The notes beneath the pieces are model-generated. The model searched no databases, was not told where the DNA came from, and saw only the letters and a program-made list of their open reading frames with translations. This document shows, in pieces, positions 24,515 to 37,228 of a stretch of 64,000 bases of DNA. Position numbers and translations under genes: made by a program. Numbering within the stretch: position 1 is the first letter of the stretch; every line of letters starts with the position of its first letter. The stretch covers positions 620,001 through 684,000 of the forward strand of contig JAGMVK010000003.1 of the NCBI GenBank assembly GCA_020747065.1, read 5' to 3'. Source of the stretch: Cadophora sp. MPI-SDFR-AT-0126. Its lineage: Eukaryota > Ascomycota > Leotiomycetes > Helotiales > Ploettnerulaceae.

Positions 24515-25255
24515 ATTAGTAACTTACGTAAGGAATAAGAAAGTAATATAAGCATAAAACTAAGTGTAAGTTAACTTAAGTAAGAAGTAAGAAGTTGAAT
24601 TTTATTAATAATTAGCGAAGTGCCTTAAGAATATTAGAATATAGTAAAGCGGTTTAAGAAAAAGGGGCTTTATAGAGCTTTAAGGAATTTATAGTATAAA
24701 GCTAAGGTTAATAGTAAATAGATTATATCTTAGTAAGGTACTAAGGTATAGCTAAAATAAAAGAAATTAGATAGAAAAAAAAACTATAATTACTAGGGAA
24801 ATACAGTAGAGTAATAGGGCTAAGTAAGCTTAATTACTTACTAGAGAGTAAATAAATATAAAGAGGAGATAAGCTAAGAAAGAGTATAAGGAAAAAGGAC
24901 TAAGGAAAAGGAGGTCGTAAGTAAGTATAGTAGTAAATAAAGTAAGTATTAGAGTATTAAGACTAAAGATTATAAGAGGTATCTATATTATTCTAATATT
25001 TTTAATACTTTTACTACTAATACTAATAAATTATACTTTACTATACTTAATAAGTAATTACTACTATTAAAGACTTAAGTTATTTCTAGATCTTACTAAA
25101 GCCGGTTTATTCCTAAAAAAGATCTTTTAAAAAGCTTTTAATTAATACTAAATATAAAAAGTAGTAAAGAAATAAAATAGTATTCTTTTACTTAGTAAGA
25201 GGGGTAAGTTAACTCTACTACTATTATTATAAAGATAGCTAATCTAAGGTATATA

Positions 25256-28200
25256 GCTCTAATACCCGCGCCTAGAACTCCGGGGGCCTTATACTTTAAT
25301 AAAGCTAATATTATTAAATTTCTTAAGTAGTATTCAGATTAGTGCAAAGATACGTAATTAAAAATAGAAGATAAGGTAAAGTAATTTCCGCGGTATTATA
25401 AGTTATTTATTAAGTAGTATATTAAAATACTAATTACCTAAGCTTATTTAAATTAGAAGTATTTAGTTAAAGAACTTTAAGAAGAGTATAAGGATTAAAA
25501 TACCTTTTAATAGATAAATTCTTAATCCTTTTTAAAGACTTTAAAATCAAAATTATAAATAAGTAAGGAAAATATTTAGAAGTTTATTCAATAATATATA
25601 GTAGTCTTAATTACTCTTATAGATAAAGGGCAGCTTAAGGGCTATACTAAAGGTATTTAGTTCTTAAATAGTTTCTTAGGAGATATTTATAGAAAGGTGA
25701 TTTAGAAAAATAAAGTTAATATTAATAAGTTAGATACTATTATATTTAATAAATTTATAAAGATAGCTATTAGTATTTATACTATAAATAAGATAATCTA
25801 AGAATTTTCTAATAGCTATAAAAAGAAAAAGGGCTTAAGTAAACTAATAAATACTTTAAGTTAAATAATTATTTCATAAAAAAGTAAAGATTACTTAGTA
25901 GCTCTAGTAATTATACTAAGTTCGATCTTTATTAAAGCTATTAGGAAAATAACTTAAGCTCTTAATATACTTACGCTTACTATAAAGGCTGTACTTTTTA
26001 GGATTAGTCTAGGGGCGCGCTTAGGATTTAGTCTACCTAGTAAGGGAAATTATATTAGAGCGTACTTAACTAGGCCTTTAGGTTGGATCAATCTATTAAA
26101 GCTATCCTAAGCTATATACGCAGGATAGCAATATAATACTGCGCTAACTATAGTTAGGGCTACAGGAATATATAATAATTACTCTATACACTACTTCTAT
26201 TATATAAAGAATAGCTATTACTGAAGGAAGTACTCTGATTTTATATTAGATATAGAGAAAAAGTTAGTATATAAAGTCTAGGGAAGAATATATTAGAGAA
26301 AGAGAGAAAATAAGAGTAATTCTATATAAGTAAAGTAAGGAATCCTTAAAAGAGAAATTATATAGTAATAGTAGGAAGCTTTAAAGTAGAGGACCTCAAG
26401 TAAATTAATTAGATAAGAAGTAATATACTAATTAGTTATAATTATAAAGGATATTAGTAAGATAGTAGTAAAGGTAATCCTATAAAATAAGTTAGATAAA
26501 AAGGAAGGAGAGGCGAATTAAAGTATAATAGGAGTAGTAAGTATAAGAATTAAAAAATTAAAAGTAAAAGGAAATAATAAGTAAGTAAATTTAAGAAAGA
26601 TTTTAAAAGAGTATATAAAAAAGGAAAAAGATTTAATAGTCTCTAAAGTACCTTACTTAAAGAGTTAAAAGGTCCGGGATTAAGTAAAGAAGGCTTTTAA
26701 AGATAAAGTATAATAAGGGAAAGTAATAGAAGAGATAGAAATTAATAAGAAGTAAATAAAAAAGCTAAAGAAGGTTAAATCCTAAGTAAGTAAGAAGATT
26801 AAGAGATTTATAGACTTACTTAAGAAGAAAGTGTATCTAATAGACTTATTAAATAAGCTCTTAGATAATAAATTAAAGGGGATAATTAAGAAAGAACTAC
26901 TAGTATATTTAGATATACTATAAAAGTTATTATTTAAAAATATAACTATAGTTAAAGAGTAAGTTAAAGAACTTAAGGTAAGGGTAGATAAAGTAGTTAA
27001 GGATATTAGTATAAGATTAGCTAAGATAATAGATAGCTTAAAGGATCTTATACTACTAGTAGTTTAAAGTCCTAAGGTTAAGGTTTAAATAGGCTTAATA
27101 GTTATAATAGCTTTAATTAACTATAAGTTGGAGCTTAATATTATTCTATTATCTATAGCTATAAGTATAGGATTACTAATATATTCTAATCCTAACTTAG
27201 GAATAGTTAGATATTTAAAAGAGTATAAAAAGTTCAAGAGGTTATATAAGAATATAATTATAGAAATAGGGAGTATTACAATTACTAAGAGTTTCTTTAC
27301 ATTAGAAAAAGCTAAGAATAATATAGTCCTTAAATAGTCCTTTATTATTAGTAGCTTAATATTATTCTCCTATAATAGGGGTAGCTAATTTATTACTATA
27401 ATTAATAATAAGTAAATAAAGTAAGTTATAATTAGGATAACTAATTTAATTAAGGTAAGGTCTAAGTTAGAAATCTTTCTAGAAAAAGAGTAGCTAGAGG
27501 TATATTAGTAGGCGTTTCTAGTAAATCCTTTACTAAAGGAAGGAATTAGATAGTAGTAGTATTTAATTAGATTTGAATAGTAAGAGCTAGGGTTTTTTTA
27601 GTATTAGTATTTAGTAAAGGAGATAGTATAGTTATATCTAGAAAAATAAATTTAATTTCTTTAATTTAAGTAAAGCGGTTTTTTCTTATTATTAGTATTT
27701 AAAAAGTATATAAAAGGAAAGTAAATAAGGTTATACTTATTTAAGAGGGTATTTTTAATAAATTAAAGCCTAAAAAGAAGCTAGATTAGAAGTAGATAAG
27801 ACTAATATAGGAAAGATAATAGGATTTTCTTAAATTACTATATAAGTTTAATAAGTAGATTACTTCTAAGTTCTTAGAGCTACTTAGAAGATAGAAATTA
27901 ATACTAGAAAAGTTAGAAGAGATAATTTTTAAGAAAGGGCTATAGCCTCGAGAGAAAGAGTTTTTAACTAAGATATTATACTAGCGTAAGGTTATAATTA
28001 CTTTTAATTTCTTAGAATATAGAAGAATTTATAAGAACATTTACTTTTTGCAGGAGATTTACATAGTACTTTACTAGGTGTAGCAGTTATTAGAATTCCT
28101 AGTCCTAAAATATTTATACGAGTATATTAAAGATATACTTAATAAGAAATTAAAAGCTAGGATATTAGAATATAGGTATAAGCCTTATAAAAATTAATAG

Positions 28201-29951
28201 TTTTTAATTAAAAAGAAAAGTAAAGCTTACTATATAGTTAATACAGTTATAAAGTATAATATAGTAATAGTAAGGAATATAAATCTACCTTCTAATATAA
28301 AAGAGATATCTAAAGACTTTACTAGCTGTGTAATTACTTCCCTAATTAACTTCTTTTTTAATTATAATTAAGTAATTCTATACCCTAATAACTAAAATTT
28401 AATAGTCTTCTAAACTCCTCTTAGACTTCTTTAATATATTATACTTATTTAGGAAGTAACTAATTTAGTAGCTTAATTCTATTAAGCAGGAAAGATAATT
28501 CTAAAGGATTATAAACTAGTATAAGTATAAATCTTTATTAATAATATACTTATACTAGGACTATATTTTATTTATAATAATAAGGAATTAGTACTAAGAA
28601 TATAAAGATTTATATTTAAATATTTCATTAATTTAGATTTAGTACTCTTAGATATAGAAAGAGTAGGAGCTATAATTAGATTAAAGTCTTAATTTGGGAT
28701 TATAGGACTAAGACTAGTAGGGTTTATATATATTACGGAGGAGAGATCCCTAAATAGTAAGAAAGTAATTAAGATTCTAAATTAGAAAGAGTATAAGAAT
28801 TTAATTAAAGTCTAGGCTTTCTTAAGGGTCTATAAGTATTACTAGATTTAAATTAAGGACTACGCTTAGAAAGTAAAGCTGCTTTATCTTCTATTAAAGA
28901 AAGGAGTAGAATTCGATTTTCGTGATTAGGAGGTTCGAGTAATAAATAAACTGAAGCTAATATTAATAATTACTCTAGCTTTAGTATAATTAAATATTTC
29001 TAAGAGTACTAGGAAAGTAGTACTAGCTATAAATGCGAGCTTTTAGGAGTAAAATATAATCCTTATATAATTAGACTAGAAGAAAAAGAGATATCTTATT
29101 AAGTATAATAATAGAGTATAATTAGTAGTAAAAAGGAATTACAATACTATTAAGAGAGAGTATTATAAAGTCCTAAAAGTCTTAAAGAAAGTCCAAGGAG
29201 TTCTAATTAGATAATATTTTATTCTAGAAATAAATACTACGGTCTTAGTAATCTAATTAAATTAAGGTACTTTAGATTTCTTTAGAGCTTTAATTACTAA
29301 ATAAATTACTTAGATAAAGTTATTTAATTTTAAAGTGCGCTATATACTCGGAATTAAGTATATTATAGTAAATAGACTTTTAAGATACCTTATAAGTTAA
29401 GAGGAATTAGATACTAAAGCGCGGGAGAAAGATATTAATAACTTTATTAATACTTAGTTTAGTTGGATTTAAATAGAGTACTAGTTAAATAAAGTATTTT
29501 TATAATTAAAAGAATACTGGAATTTAAATTCTAGATTAATCGCAGAGTTTTTATTAATACTAAAGAGGCTTAATAAGGTAGACCTAGTTAATTTCAGAAT
29601 ATTTAAGTAACGGGTATTAAATTATATAGTACGCTTAGGGGTACTCTATTATAGGGCTAATAAAGGGCTCCTAATTCAATAGATCTTGAATAATTAGAAT
29701 AAAAGGTAAACTATTTTTCAGTTATTATATAAGGAATTAAGTTATAAAGAAAAAGAAAGTACTTACTAGAAAGTTATTAAAAAATACTTTTAAGATACTT
29801 TTTACTTAAATATAAAGAAATACGTAACTATATATAAAATTTACTAATTTAAAGATTTCATAAGATTAAAGAAGGCTCTTTACTTTACTTAAATAAGTAC
29901 TTTATAGGCTAAGGTCGGAATAAATATTATTTACTTACTCGTAAGACATAG
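25256..29951 (+). pseudogene. Element B gag-pol (5' part), decayed
   Basis: Fossil Ty3/gypsy Gag and Pol. Gag opens with APRTPGALYFNKAN at about 25262 and runs to about 27050 with a Lys-rich coiled tail. A 69-codon stop-free remnant at 27128-27337 lies in the protease region. RT: the catalytic box, FLDD in element C, is here changed to FINN at about 28530-28560, followed by a stretch homologous to C's AGATIGAKSQF. RNase H: KGVEFDF, then VLAINASF (catalytic Asp now Asn), then NTIKREY at about 28900-29170. The integrase N-terminal region reaches 29951, where C interrupts it. Stops are mostly TAA/TAG. Confidence 0.75.
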
Positions 29952-30227
29952 TGTGGAGGGGAGGACCCCAATCCCCCACACGACAAGAGGGTAGCAAATG
30001 CAAGGTACATAAGGTGTAAGGTTCAAGAAATAACAGATAGACGAAATCAAAAGATATCACATATCCAAAGAGTACGAATTGTCAATTAGAGAAAGAAGTG
30101 TAAATCCTATCAGAAGGAAAAGTGCTATTGTTCATTGCAAGATCTCTCAAAGAAGGTCTCAACTTAAGTACAATGCGGAGTGCATGAGTCAGGTGACAAA
30201 AGTTTTACCGAGCCAATCCCCACCACA
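29952..30227 (-). repeat. Element C 3' LTR
   Basis: 276 bp, identical at every position to 41640-41915. In sense orientation it starts TGTGGTGGGG and ends CCCCTCCACA, a 10-bp imperfect terminal inverted repeat with one mismatch. Identity implies a very recent insertion with no RIP since. Confidence 0.95.
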
Positions 30228-30243
30228 TGCGTCCCCCCCTTCA
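30228..30243 (-). other. Element C polypurine tract
   Basis: Directly next to the 3' LTR the sense strand reads AAGGGGGGGACGCA before TGTGG. A run of seven G flanked by purines four bases from the LTR is where plus-strand DNA synthesis is primed in LTR elements. Position and composition support the call; no experiment does. Confidence 0.6.
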
Positions 30244-33200
30244 AAAACTCGCCCCCGAGTATTACAGTAAACGAATGTAGTAGAGCTAGGCTATTTCCAA
30301 AAGCATCAAATCTCCAGAGGTAAAAGTAGAGGTCCGCGGTGCAGAAGTGACGTCAAAGTCATGTGAAGCCTGAACTATCGTCGGTCTTGGCAAAATCGCA
30401 AACAAAGGTTCGCTTAGCTTGCCTCCATAAGGTCGTCCCCCACCATAACACCTCCATCTTCTCCCTCAACCTTTGCAACTACAACACCTCCACCACCTCC
30501 TTCCTTCTCTCCACTCAACAAGCTCTACAACCCTTTTTGAAGCTGCGTAGGAAGCTTCTTCGTTTTTCCTTACCACTATGCGCGTTCCCCTGGCGACGAA
30601 GACCAAGTTGCAGCCGCTTTTCCCCTCCAAGAGCTCACTTCTGAGAGCAAACAACCTTCAAGGAGGTTACAGGAGTAGCGCCACTCTCTCTCCAACCAAG
30701 GTGAATACAGAGCTTCGTCGCTCTTCCATTCCAATCTCTCTCCTTCCAATCTTACAACCTCAAGATCAGGCTCAAGATCAAGACTGACGATCTCCAGTAC
30801 TCAACTCAAGCTGAGCGGCTCCAAGCTCTTCAACCTCCATCAACTACACCTCCCTCTCTTCATATAGCTCTCGCACGCCTGAACCTCACACCGGAGCCTC
30901 AACCTGCAAGCTTCAGAACGCAGATCTTCAAGTTGGAGACGCCATTTTCTCCAATCAGGCTGAGTCGATCTCTTCACCTTCATTTCCCTTCCATCAACCA
31001 CCTCGCGCACGGACCAGATCTCCATGCCAACTTGTGCTGATTTTCCATAGAGGTCTCTGCCTCTTCAACAAGCTTAGTGACGTCAGAGCTTCTCTAGGTG
31101 AGGTTTCCTTCCTCTGCGTTATGTCTTTGGCCATGCTGTCACTTTCCCAGGCTCAGACCTCAACCACCTTACCCTGCAACGGTCTCTTGCTCCGCCACAA
31201 CGAATATCTCTCAGGGAAGGGGCTCTCCAAGTCACCTGGCAAGTCTCCGTCCTCCCTTCTTCCTGAAACGCGTTGATTCTGGCGATATCTTTGCAGGTTC
31301 CGCCGCACGACCTTCGATCTAAAGCGCCCAAGTACACGGCTGCCAACCCTACCTCACATGGCTAAGTTCCCTCTCCTAACTCCCTCGCTCTTTGCTCCCT
31401 TGCTAAGTTGACATTGCCGCTAACCTCCTGGCACTGGTGATTAGGACGCATCCAACTCAGCGACTCCCCTCCTACACCCAGCAACGGTCTCTTGCCTCGC
31501 CATTACGAATATACGCTTTAGGCGTACACATACCTGTGGGGTTAGAGGTCTGGGCAGCCGGTGGGAAGGCTGACGCGTCAGAGAAGGCGAGGACTGTCAG
31601 ATTCTTGCTAAGGTAATGGGGGTTACCGAGGCTGTCTCTGCTGTTGAGTGTCTTCTCTTGGTTCTGAGGCTTTCTTACTGGGACGTAAGACCCATCAAGT
31701 CGCTGGAGGAGTTTACTGATATCTTGGAGAGTGAGGACTGTCACGAAGACTCAAGAGTGATGGGGGTCGCTCTTGTTTCTGAATGCTGTTGAGGCTTCTC
31801 CTCGATTGACGTCTAGCCACAGCGATTTCCGTCCGACATGGAGGCCGTCCGCTATAGAGGGTGTCCGCTAGAAGCAGGCCTGACTCTCCTGTCTTCAGAG
31901 CATGAGCATGGCATGCTAGAGGGTGATGGCTATTGTGGGTTCGTTCGCTTTTTGGTCCAGTGATGGTCTTGGGCATGTCCGATGGCTCCTAGAAGACGTA
32001 TAGGTCCATCACCGACTCCATTATCTTGAGGGCCAGCCAGTTGGAGCTTTCAACTTAGGTTGCTTGCTTCAGCAGAGGCACTCTGAGCACGTTACGCAGG
32101 CTCGCGGATTCTGACTCCGTTGTACCATATCTGCACTCCTTGCGTCAATACTCTTGCTAGCACTCAGGCTGCGGTAGACCTCGTGAGCTACGTTCTTTCC
32201 ATCCGCTCCTCTCTAAGAGAGTGAAGATGATGTAGATGGGGGCCCAGACCTAGCAGGCGTGACCAAGGTCAGGCTGATCTGGAGATGGACTGACACTCCT
32301 TCCTCCGGTGAAGTTACTTCGTTGAAGGTCGTCGGCCGATGGCATGTTCAGGCCTTCAACGCGTGGGGAACTCTAACCCTTGGGTGATTCCAAGGCGCAG
32401 AGATATTGGCTTCGTGGGGATAGGCTAGAGAGCTTCTGCCTTTGATGAGACCTTGATCAGCGAGTGCTGTATCTCCTTGGAAGCCACAGCAATAACCTGA
32501 CCGGTGGGAAACCACTGGAACGGTAGACGGCGCAGGCAGTCCTGGGTCTGAGGCAACTAGAATCTCTCTAGTTCTATGTGCGCTTTGCGAGGGAAAAGGT
32601 TCCATAGGGCTGGTGGAACCGGGGTTTTCATTGCTTTCCGCTGGCAGATATCCTCCTTCAGGTTGCTCCCAACAATAGATCGGAGATCTTCATTACCGGG
32701 TAAAGCTTCTCTGTCGTTGGTGCTGTTGGTATTGGTGATGCTTGCCTTGGGGGATATCTTTTACTTGTGGTCTTGGGGAAATCCTTTATTTTTGCTGGCT
32801 ATTCTCCTAGGGGCTTCCGCAGATAGGGGATTTGGTGGGTCATCTCGGGGAAGCGGCGCTTAAACGGGGGGTGCTTTGCATCAACCTTTGCGTGTAGGGG
32901 ACGGACCTTTCACTGCTCACTTCCAGAGTATGCGCTCAAAGCCGTTGTGGTCGGTCATTAGGACGCACAAATCAGGCCCGTCCTACCTTCCTATTCAACG
33001 AGTGGCTCATCATTGACTCCGCGGAAGGTACTAGCGATGATGGAGAGCTCCACAGTTCACGTTGTACACTCAAGGGAGTTATCAGCGCTGACGTGGGTGA
33101 CGTTTGGCCTTGTGTTAAATAGTCACTCCGTGGGGCCAGATCGTACTCTGATGTTTCAGGGGCGTTCAGGCTCTACTTCTTGCCAGCCTTTCGTGTCTTA

Positions 33201-33344
33201 GTGGTTTGCATGCTCTCTAGGTACCTGTAGGCAGTGCTACAGCGAATTGAAGCTGCCCTGAATGGTGCTGGTGGAGACAAGTGCTGGTAGTACTAGCGGT
33301 CGTTTTCCCGTTTTGAAGAGTTGGCGTCCTCGCCATTAGAGGTG
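30244..33344 (-). other. Element C long 3' non-coding region
   Basis: 3.1 kb between the pol stop and the polypurine tract with no frame above about 95 codons on either strand and no domain. It holds one imperfect 32-bp direct repeat (31176-31207 and 31482-31513, 28/32 identical). The plus strand at 30430-30800 is strongly pyrimidine-rich. It may be a long 3' UTR or decayed accessory DNA; element B also has a long region at this place. Confidence 0.5.
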
Positions 33345-36300
33345 CTATTCTGAGGTTGACCACGCTGAGACTACCCTGTATTGGTCTCGTTGGCTCTGTG
33401 AGATCTCTGGGATTCTGACAATAATTCCATCGTTTCGTCTGATTTGAACAGTAGGTGTATCGGAAGCGTCTGTGCTATAATCACCGTCGTTGTTGTCGAA
33501 GCATTGTTGGCGGGGGTTTTCCAGGCCTGATTCAGCACTGACCTCTCTCTCTTGGTCACTGAGATGAGCGACAGATTCAGCGTCTTCAGCGCTGTAGATA
33601 AACTTCTTTCGTACGTGAAACAGTTTTAGCATACTTCCAGCGAAGGTTGATTGGAGCCAGGGGCCATCAGGTCCTAGCTCTTTGAGCCTGTAGTAACCCT
33701 TTTCAGTGTTGGCTTGTGCTATCTCATACGGCCCTAACCACCGGAAATCTAAAGCTCTTCGTGTTGACTTGTCGATTTCCCTCACTGAATCGTATCGAAG
33801 GACTATATCTTTGACTTGAAATAGTCTCCGTCGAATGTTGTGCTTATCGTCGAAAGCGTCTCGACCCTCTTGTCTACGGCGGCTTTTGCGTAGTATTGCT
33901 TCGTTGATGTTTTCTTGCCGCATTTGAAACTGAATCGCCCTAAGTTGCAATAACTTCGATCGATCAGTGACTTCTTCTGTAAACAGGGTTCTCCAGGTAG
34001 GGTATCGTGTTTCCACAGGGAGGATAGGTTCTCTGCCGTAAACCATATAGAAGGGTGTAAAGCCTGTAGGTCCGTGTACCGTTGTCCGATCCGCAAATAA
34101 CACTGCCGGAAGGTTTTCGATCCACCGATTTCCCATCTTAGAGAGAGCATTTTTAATCGGCCCGTGGCCTCGTTCAGCCATACCATTCGCTCTTGGGTTG
34201 TAGGCTGACACCTGTATACGCTGTATCTCCATTCTGTTTAGGAGCTGAATCACTTCTCCTACGTTCTCTTTGCCCCCGTCAACCACTATTCTCCAGAATA
34301 GGCCGTGGCGGCAAATGATATCTTCCCAAATAAAAGTGGCTACAGCTGCCGCTGTCTTGTGTGTGAGAGCCCGTGCCTCGACCCAACCACTCATATCGTC
34401 CCTAGCAACAACTAAATATTGCTTTCCTTGTCGTTTAGTCATATAAGTGATGTCTAGGGCCCACTTCTCCATTAAACCGTTAGAAGCCGTAGGGAAAAGA
34501 GGTTCTTCTTGCTGTCTTAGTGATCTCAGTTGGCATTCCGGGCAAGTTTGAACGAAATTCATAGTGTCTTTATAGCACCCCTTCCAAAAGTAGCGTGTGG
34601 AAATACGGTGATAAGTACTTTCCCTCCCTTTGTGCCCAGAGTCGTTATGACAACTTCGAAGAATCCGTGCTTTGTCTCGATCAGTGTCGATTACAAGCCT
34701 GATAGGGGCTCCTTTCATTGGTAGCTTCCAGATTTTCCGGCCGTGTACTCCAAAATTTAGAGCTTCTTTCTTGAAGGCACGAAAGGTCTTTCGATCCATT
34801 CCTTCCGGGGTCTTGAGTGTCGTTAAGTACAAGGCGATTTGTATGAAGTGGTCGGAGTATTCGGAAGAAGAAACCGGGAACTCATATTTGGCGTTCGATT
34901 CTGTATCGGAAGTAGCACCAGAGCTTTCTGTGAGTTCTCTGCCTTCTCTAAGTCGTTGTACCCGTAATTTCATGTCTTGAAGAATAGCGTTCCGCTTCGT
35001 CAACTCCGGGTCTGTTATAACCGCCTCTTCCCCATTGTCAAGCTCCACAGGGCAAATCTCATAGGCTCCAAGTTCTGAGAGAATCCAATCTTCGTCATTA
35101 TCAGAAGCATTATCGTCAAAGTCGGTGTCGTCTGAGTGCTTCGGCCTCCTAGAGAGAGAGTCTGCCGCAGTGTGCGTAGAGCCTTTGACATGTCGCACCT
35201 CGAAGTCGAAAAGCCTTATCCAGGTGAGCCATCTTGTAAGCATAGCCCCGGGGTGGTCGTTGACGGCGCCGTTGAGCTGTGCTACCAGAGTATTAGCGTC
35301 GGTTTCCAGGATAAAATGTACTCCTATAAGCCAAATCTTTAGCTTCTTCAGAATACAAAGCACCCCTTTACACTCCCTCTTTGTGGCGTCGTAGCTACGT
35401 TCGGCCTTATTCCAGCATCCGCTTTCGTACCGAGCGGGGCGTACTCGTCCACTAACAAGATCTCTTTGGCCCAGGTAGCCTCCCCAGCCAAATCCACTGG
35501 AGTCGACCGCTACCACTATTTCCCCAGCGTCCTCACTGTAGTCGACCCTGCAAAGTACTGGAGCCGTACAAAGAGCGTCTTGAAGTCTCTTCATTGCTTT
35601 TCCGGTAGGCCCTTCGGGTTCAAATAGAAAGGAGACTCCCTTTCTCGAGAGGTTATAGAGGGGTTCGGCGATATGTCGAAAGTCTTTGATCCAAATCCGA
35701 AAGTAAACAACAAGGCCGAGAAATCCTTTGACCTCGGAGATGTTTTTCGGTTCCTTCCAATTCTGTATCTTGACAAGGTGTGCTGCCGAGGGCTCTCTAC
35801 CCTTTGAATTGCAAGCGTAGCCTACAATATCCAATCCATCAAGGCAAAACTGAGATTTGGCTCCAATAGTCGCTCCAGCTCTCTCGAGTCTTTCTAGAGT
35901 CTTATCGAGATTGACGATATGCTCCAACACAAATTGGCGAATCCCCGGAGAAGTATCGACAGTGGCTTGATTGTAGTCCGTATACGGGCCTTTGACGCCT
36001 ATATCATCAAGAAACGGCACAGCAATAGTCGGCATAATGTCCTTCAAGATTCTTGACATCGTCCGTACAAATTGAGCGACTGAATTAGTACACCCTTGAG
36101 GTAAAGTAGTGTTTCTAACCAGCCCTATATGTGGCACATAGAACGCTGTCATGTCTCGACTTGATTGGTGGAGTATTTGTTGATCGTAGCCGGAATAGAG
36201 GTCGACAAGACTAGCCATTTGACAACCGGCGAACTCTTCAGAGAACTCGTCCACTGAAGGAGGTAGGTTTGCGTCCCGTCGAGTTACTGCGTTTAGCATA

Positions 36301-37199
36301 GTCGCTGAGTTAATGAGCCTATATTTCCCGGGCTCTTTCTTCTTGACTAGGAACCAAGCATTTCGATAGGGTCCTTCTGAGAGTTCGAGTACCCCCTTGT
36401 CCAATCGCTCTTGCACCATCTTTGTAACTTCAGGCACTAGTGCTCTCGGTAGGGGGAAATTTGGTGCCTGCCATGCCTTATGAGGTATCGTTTTGATAAT
36501 CACCGGAGGGGAAACGTCTTCGTGGAACCTTCCACATTCAGGCCATTCAAACGCTATAGCTCCTTCTCTATTCAGCATCATCTCGTCGAAAAGAGCTCTC
36601 TCCTCTGGCCATAGCGAGTTGCCAACATTAAGTCTTGATAACCTTTCTGGAGTGAGTCTAGAACCCCGGGGTAGGCTCGAAAACCGAGGTAGTAGAAGGT
36701 GCTGAAATTTCCCATGTTGGACTTGTTGCGTATCTCTCTCTCTTGATCTTCGGTACCAATCTTCTCTTCCACCGGGGATATTCCCCATTAGATCCGCTTC
36801 GTCAACTGGCTGAACTTTCTTTGCTTTTGTCTTGTACATTGTACCGACTCGGGCCGAACGTGCTTGTGAAGGCCTTCCGCAGTAAGGGTGCTTGATATCA
36901 AGTTTTCCGTAATTTGTAGTGAACAAAAATGTCGAATCGGGGTTGACAACTAGAGAGGGGTCCAATAGAGCTTCCTTGATAATGCTTTCTGGTGTAAAAT
37001 TTTGAAGAGTAGATTCCGGAACACAAAACTCCTTCTCGAGGAACTCGATAGTTGCCGTAGGCTCCGTTTCAGCTATAGGAGGTAAATTAGTACTCGGCTC
37101 GGGGGAGTCAAGGTCGGAGGTAGAAGTCCAAGTGTCGTCCCCCCCTTCAAAAAGCTTGCCCTCAAGCGTAGGAAAATCAAATTGAGAGCATTCCATCAT
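33345..37199 (-). CDS. Element C Pol: RT, RNase H, integrase
   Basis: 1284 residues, uninterrupted. Residues 1-245 are a linker region without protease. Reverse transcriptase is at about 255-500, with the first catalytic Asp at 333 (LVDLYSGYD) and FLDD at 396-399. RNase H is at about 560-690, with candidate catalytic residues D566, E609, D634 and D680. The integrase zinc-binding H851/H856...C886/C889 is complete. The integrase core has D916, D974 and E1009 in the normal order. A GPY-type C-terminal module sits at 1156-1158. These make it a plausible active polymerase-integrase. The ATG ATG start lies 29 nt after the gag stop, in the -1 frame relative to gag. The frame upstream is open only about six codons into gag, so Pol is made by either a local frameshift or reinitiation. 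There is no chromodomain. Confidence 0.93.
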   Translation of the reverse strand: MMECSQFDFPTLEGKLFEGGDDTWTSTSDLDSPEPSTNLPPIAETEPTATIEFLEKEFCVPESTLQNFTPESIIKEALLDPSLVVNPDSTFLFTTNYGKLDIKHPYCGRPSQARSARVGTMYKTKAKKVQPVDEADLMGNIPGGREDWYRRSRERDTQQVQHGKFQHLLLPRFSSLPRGSRLTPERLSRLNVGNSLWPEERALFDEMMLNREGAIAFEWPECGRFHEDVSPPVIIKTIPHKAWQAPNFPLPRALVPEVTKMVQERLDKGVLELSEGPYRNAWFLVKKKEPGKYRLINSATMLNAVTRRDANLPPSVDEFSEEFAGCQMASLVDLYSGYDQQILHQSSRDMTAFYVPHIGLVRNTTLPQGCTNSVAQFVRTMSRILKDIMPTIAVPFLDDIGVKGPYTDYNQATVDTSPGIRQFVLEHIVNLDKTLERLERAGATIGAKSQFCLDGLDIVGYACNSKGREPSAAHLVKIQNWKEPKNISEVKGFLGLVVYFRIWIKDFRHIAEPLYNLSRKGVSFLFEPEGPTGKAMKRLQDALCTAPVLCRVDYSEDAGEIVVAVDSSGFGWGGYLGQRDLVSGRVRPARYESGCWNKAERSYDATKRECKGVLCILKKLKIWLIGVHFILETDANTLVAQLNGAVNDHPGAMLTRWLTWIRLFDFEVRHVKGSTHTAADSLSRRPKHSDDTDFDDNASDNDEDWILSELGAYEICPVELDNGEEAVITDPELTKRNAILQDMKLRVQRLREGRELTESSGATSDTESNAKYEFPVSSSEYSDHFIQIALYLTTLKTPEGMDRKTFRAFKKEALNFGVHGRKIWKLPMKGAPIRLVIDTDRDKARILRSCHNDSGHKGRESTYHRISTRYFWKGCYKDTMNFVQTCPECQLRSLRQQEEPLFPTASNGLMEKWALDITYMTKRQGKQYLVVARDDMSGWVEARALTHKTAAAVATFIWEDIICRHGLFWRIVVDGGKENVGEVIQLLNRMEIQRIQVSAYNPRANGMAERGHGPIKNALSKMGNRWIENLPAVLFADRTTVHGPTGFTPFYMVYGREPILPVETRYPTWRTLFTEEVTDRSKLLQLRAIQFQMRQENINEAILRKSRRRQEGRDAFDDKHNIRRRLFQVKDIVLRYDSVREIDKSTRRALDFRWLGPYEIAQANTEKGYYRLKELGPDGPWLQSTFAGSMLKLFHVRKKFIYSAEDAESVAHLSDQEREVSAESGLENPRQQCFDNNDGDYSTDASDTPTVQIRRNDGIIVRIPEISQSQRDQYRVVSAWSTSE

Positions 37200-37228
37200 T
37201 CCAACCGCTAAGCTCTCTTCACGGTCGG

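Noticed and set aside
27128..27337. 69-codon frame as a small membrane protein
   Set aside because: It is the stop-free remnant of element B's protease region, continuous with decayed gag-pol on both sides.
30363..31346. Several 60-93 codon frames in element C's 3' region
   Set aside because: Overlapping on both strands, pyrimidine-rich composition, no domain; no sign of an envelope or accessory protein.
33371..35776. Small frames overlapping element C pol on both strands
   Set aside because: Shadows of the 1284-residue Pol frame, which has all catalytic motifs.
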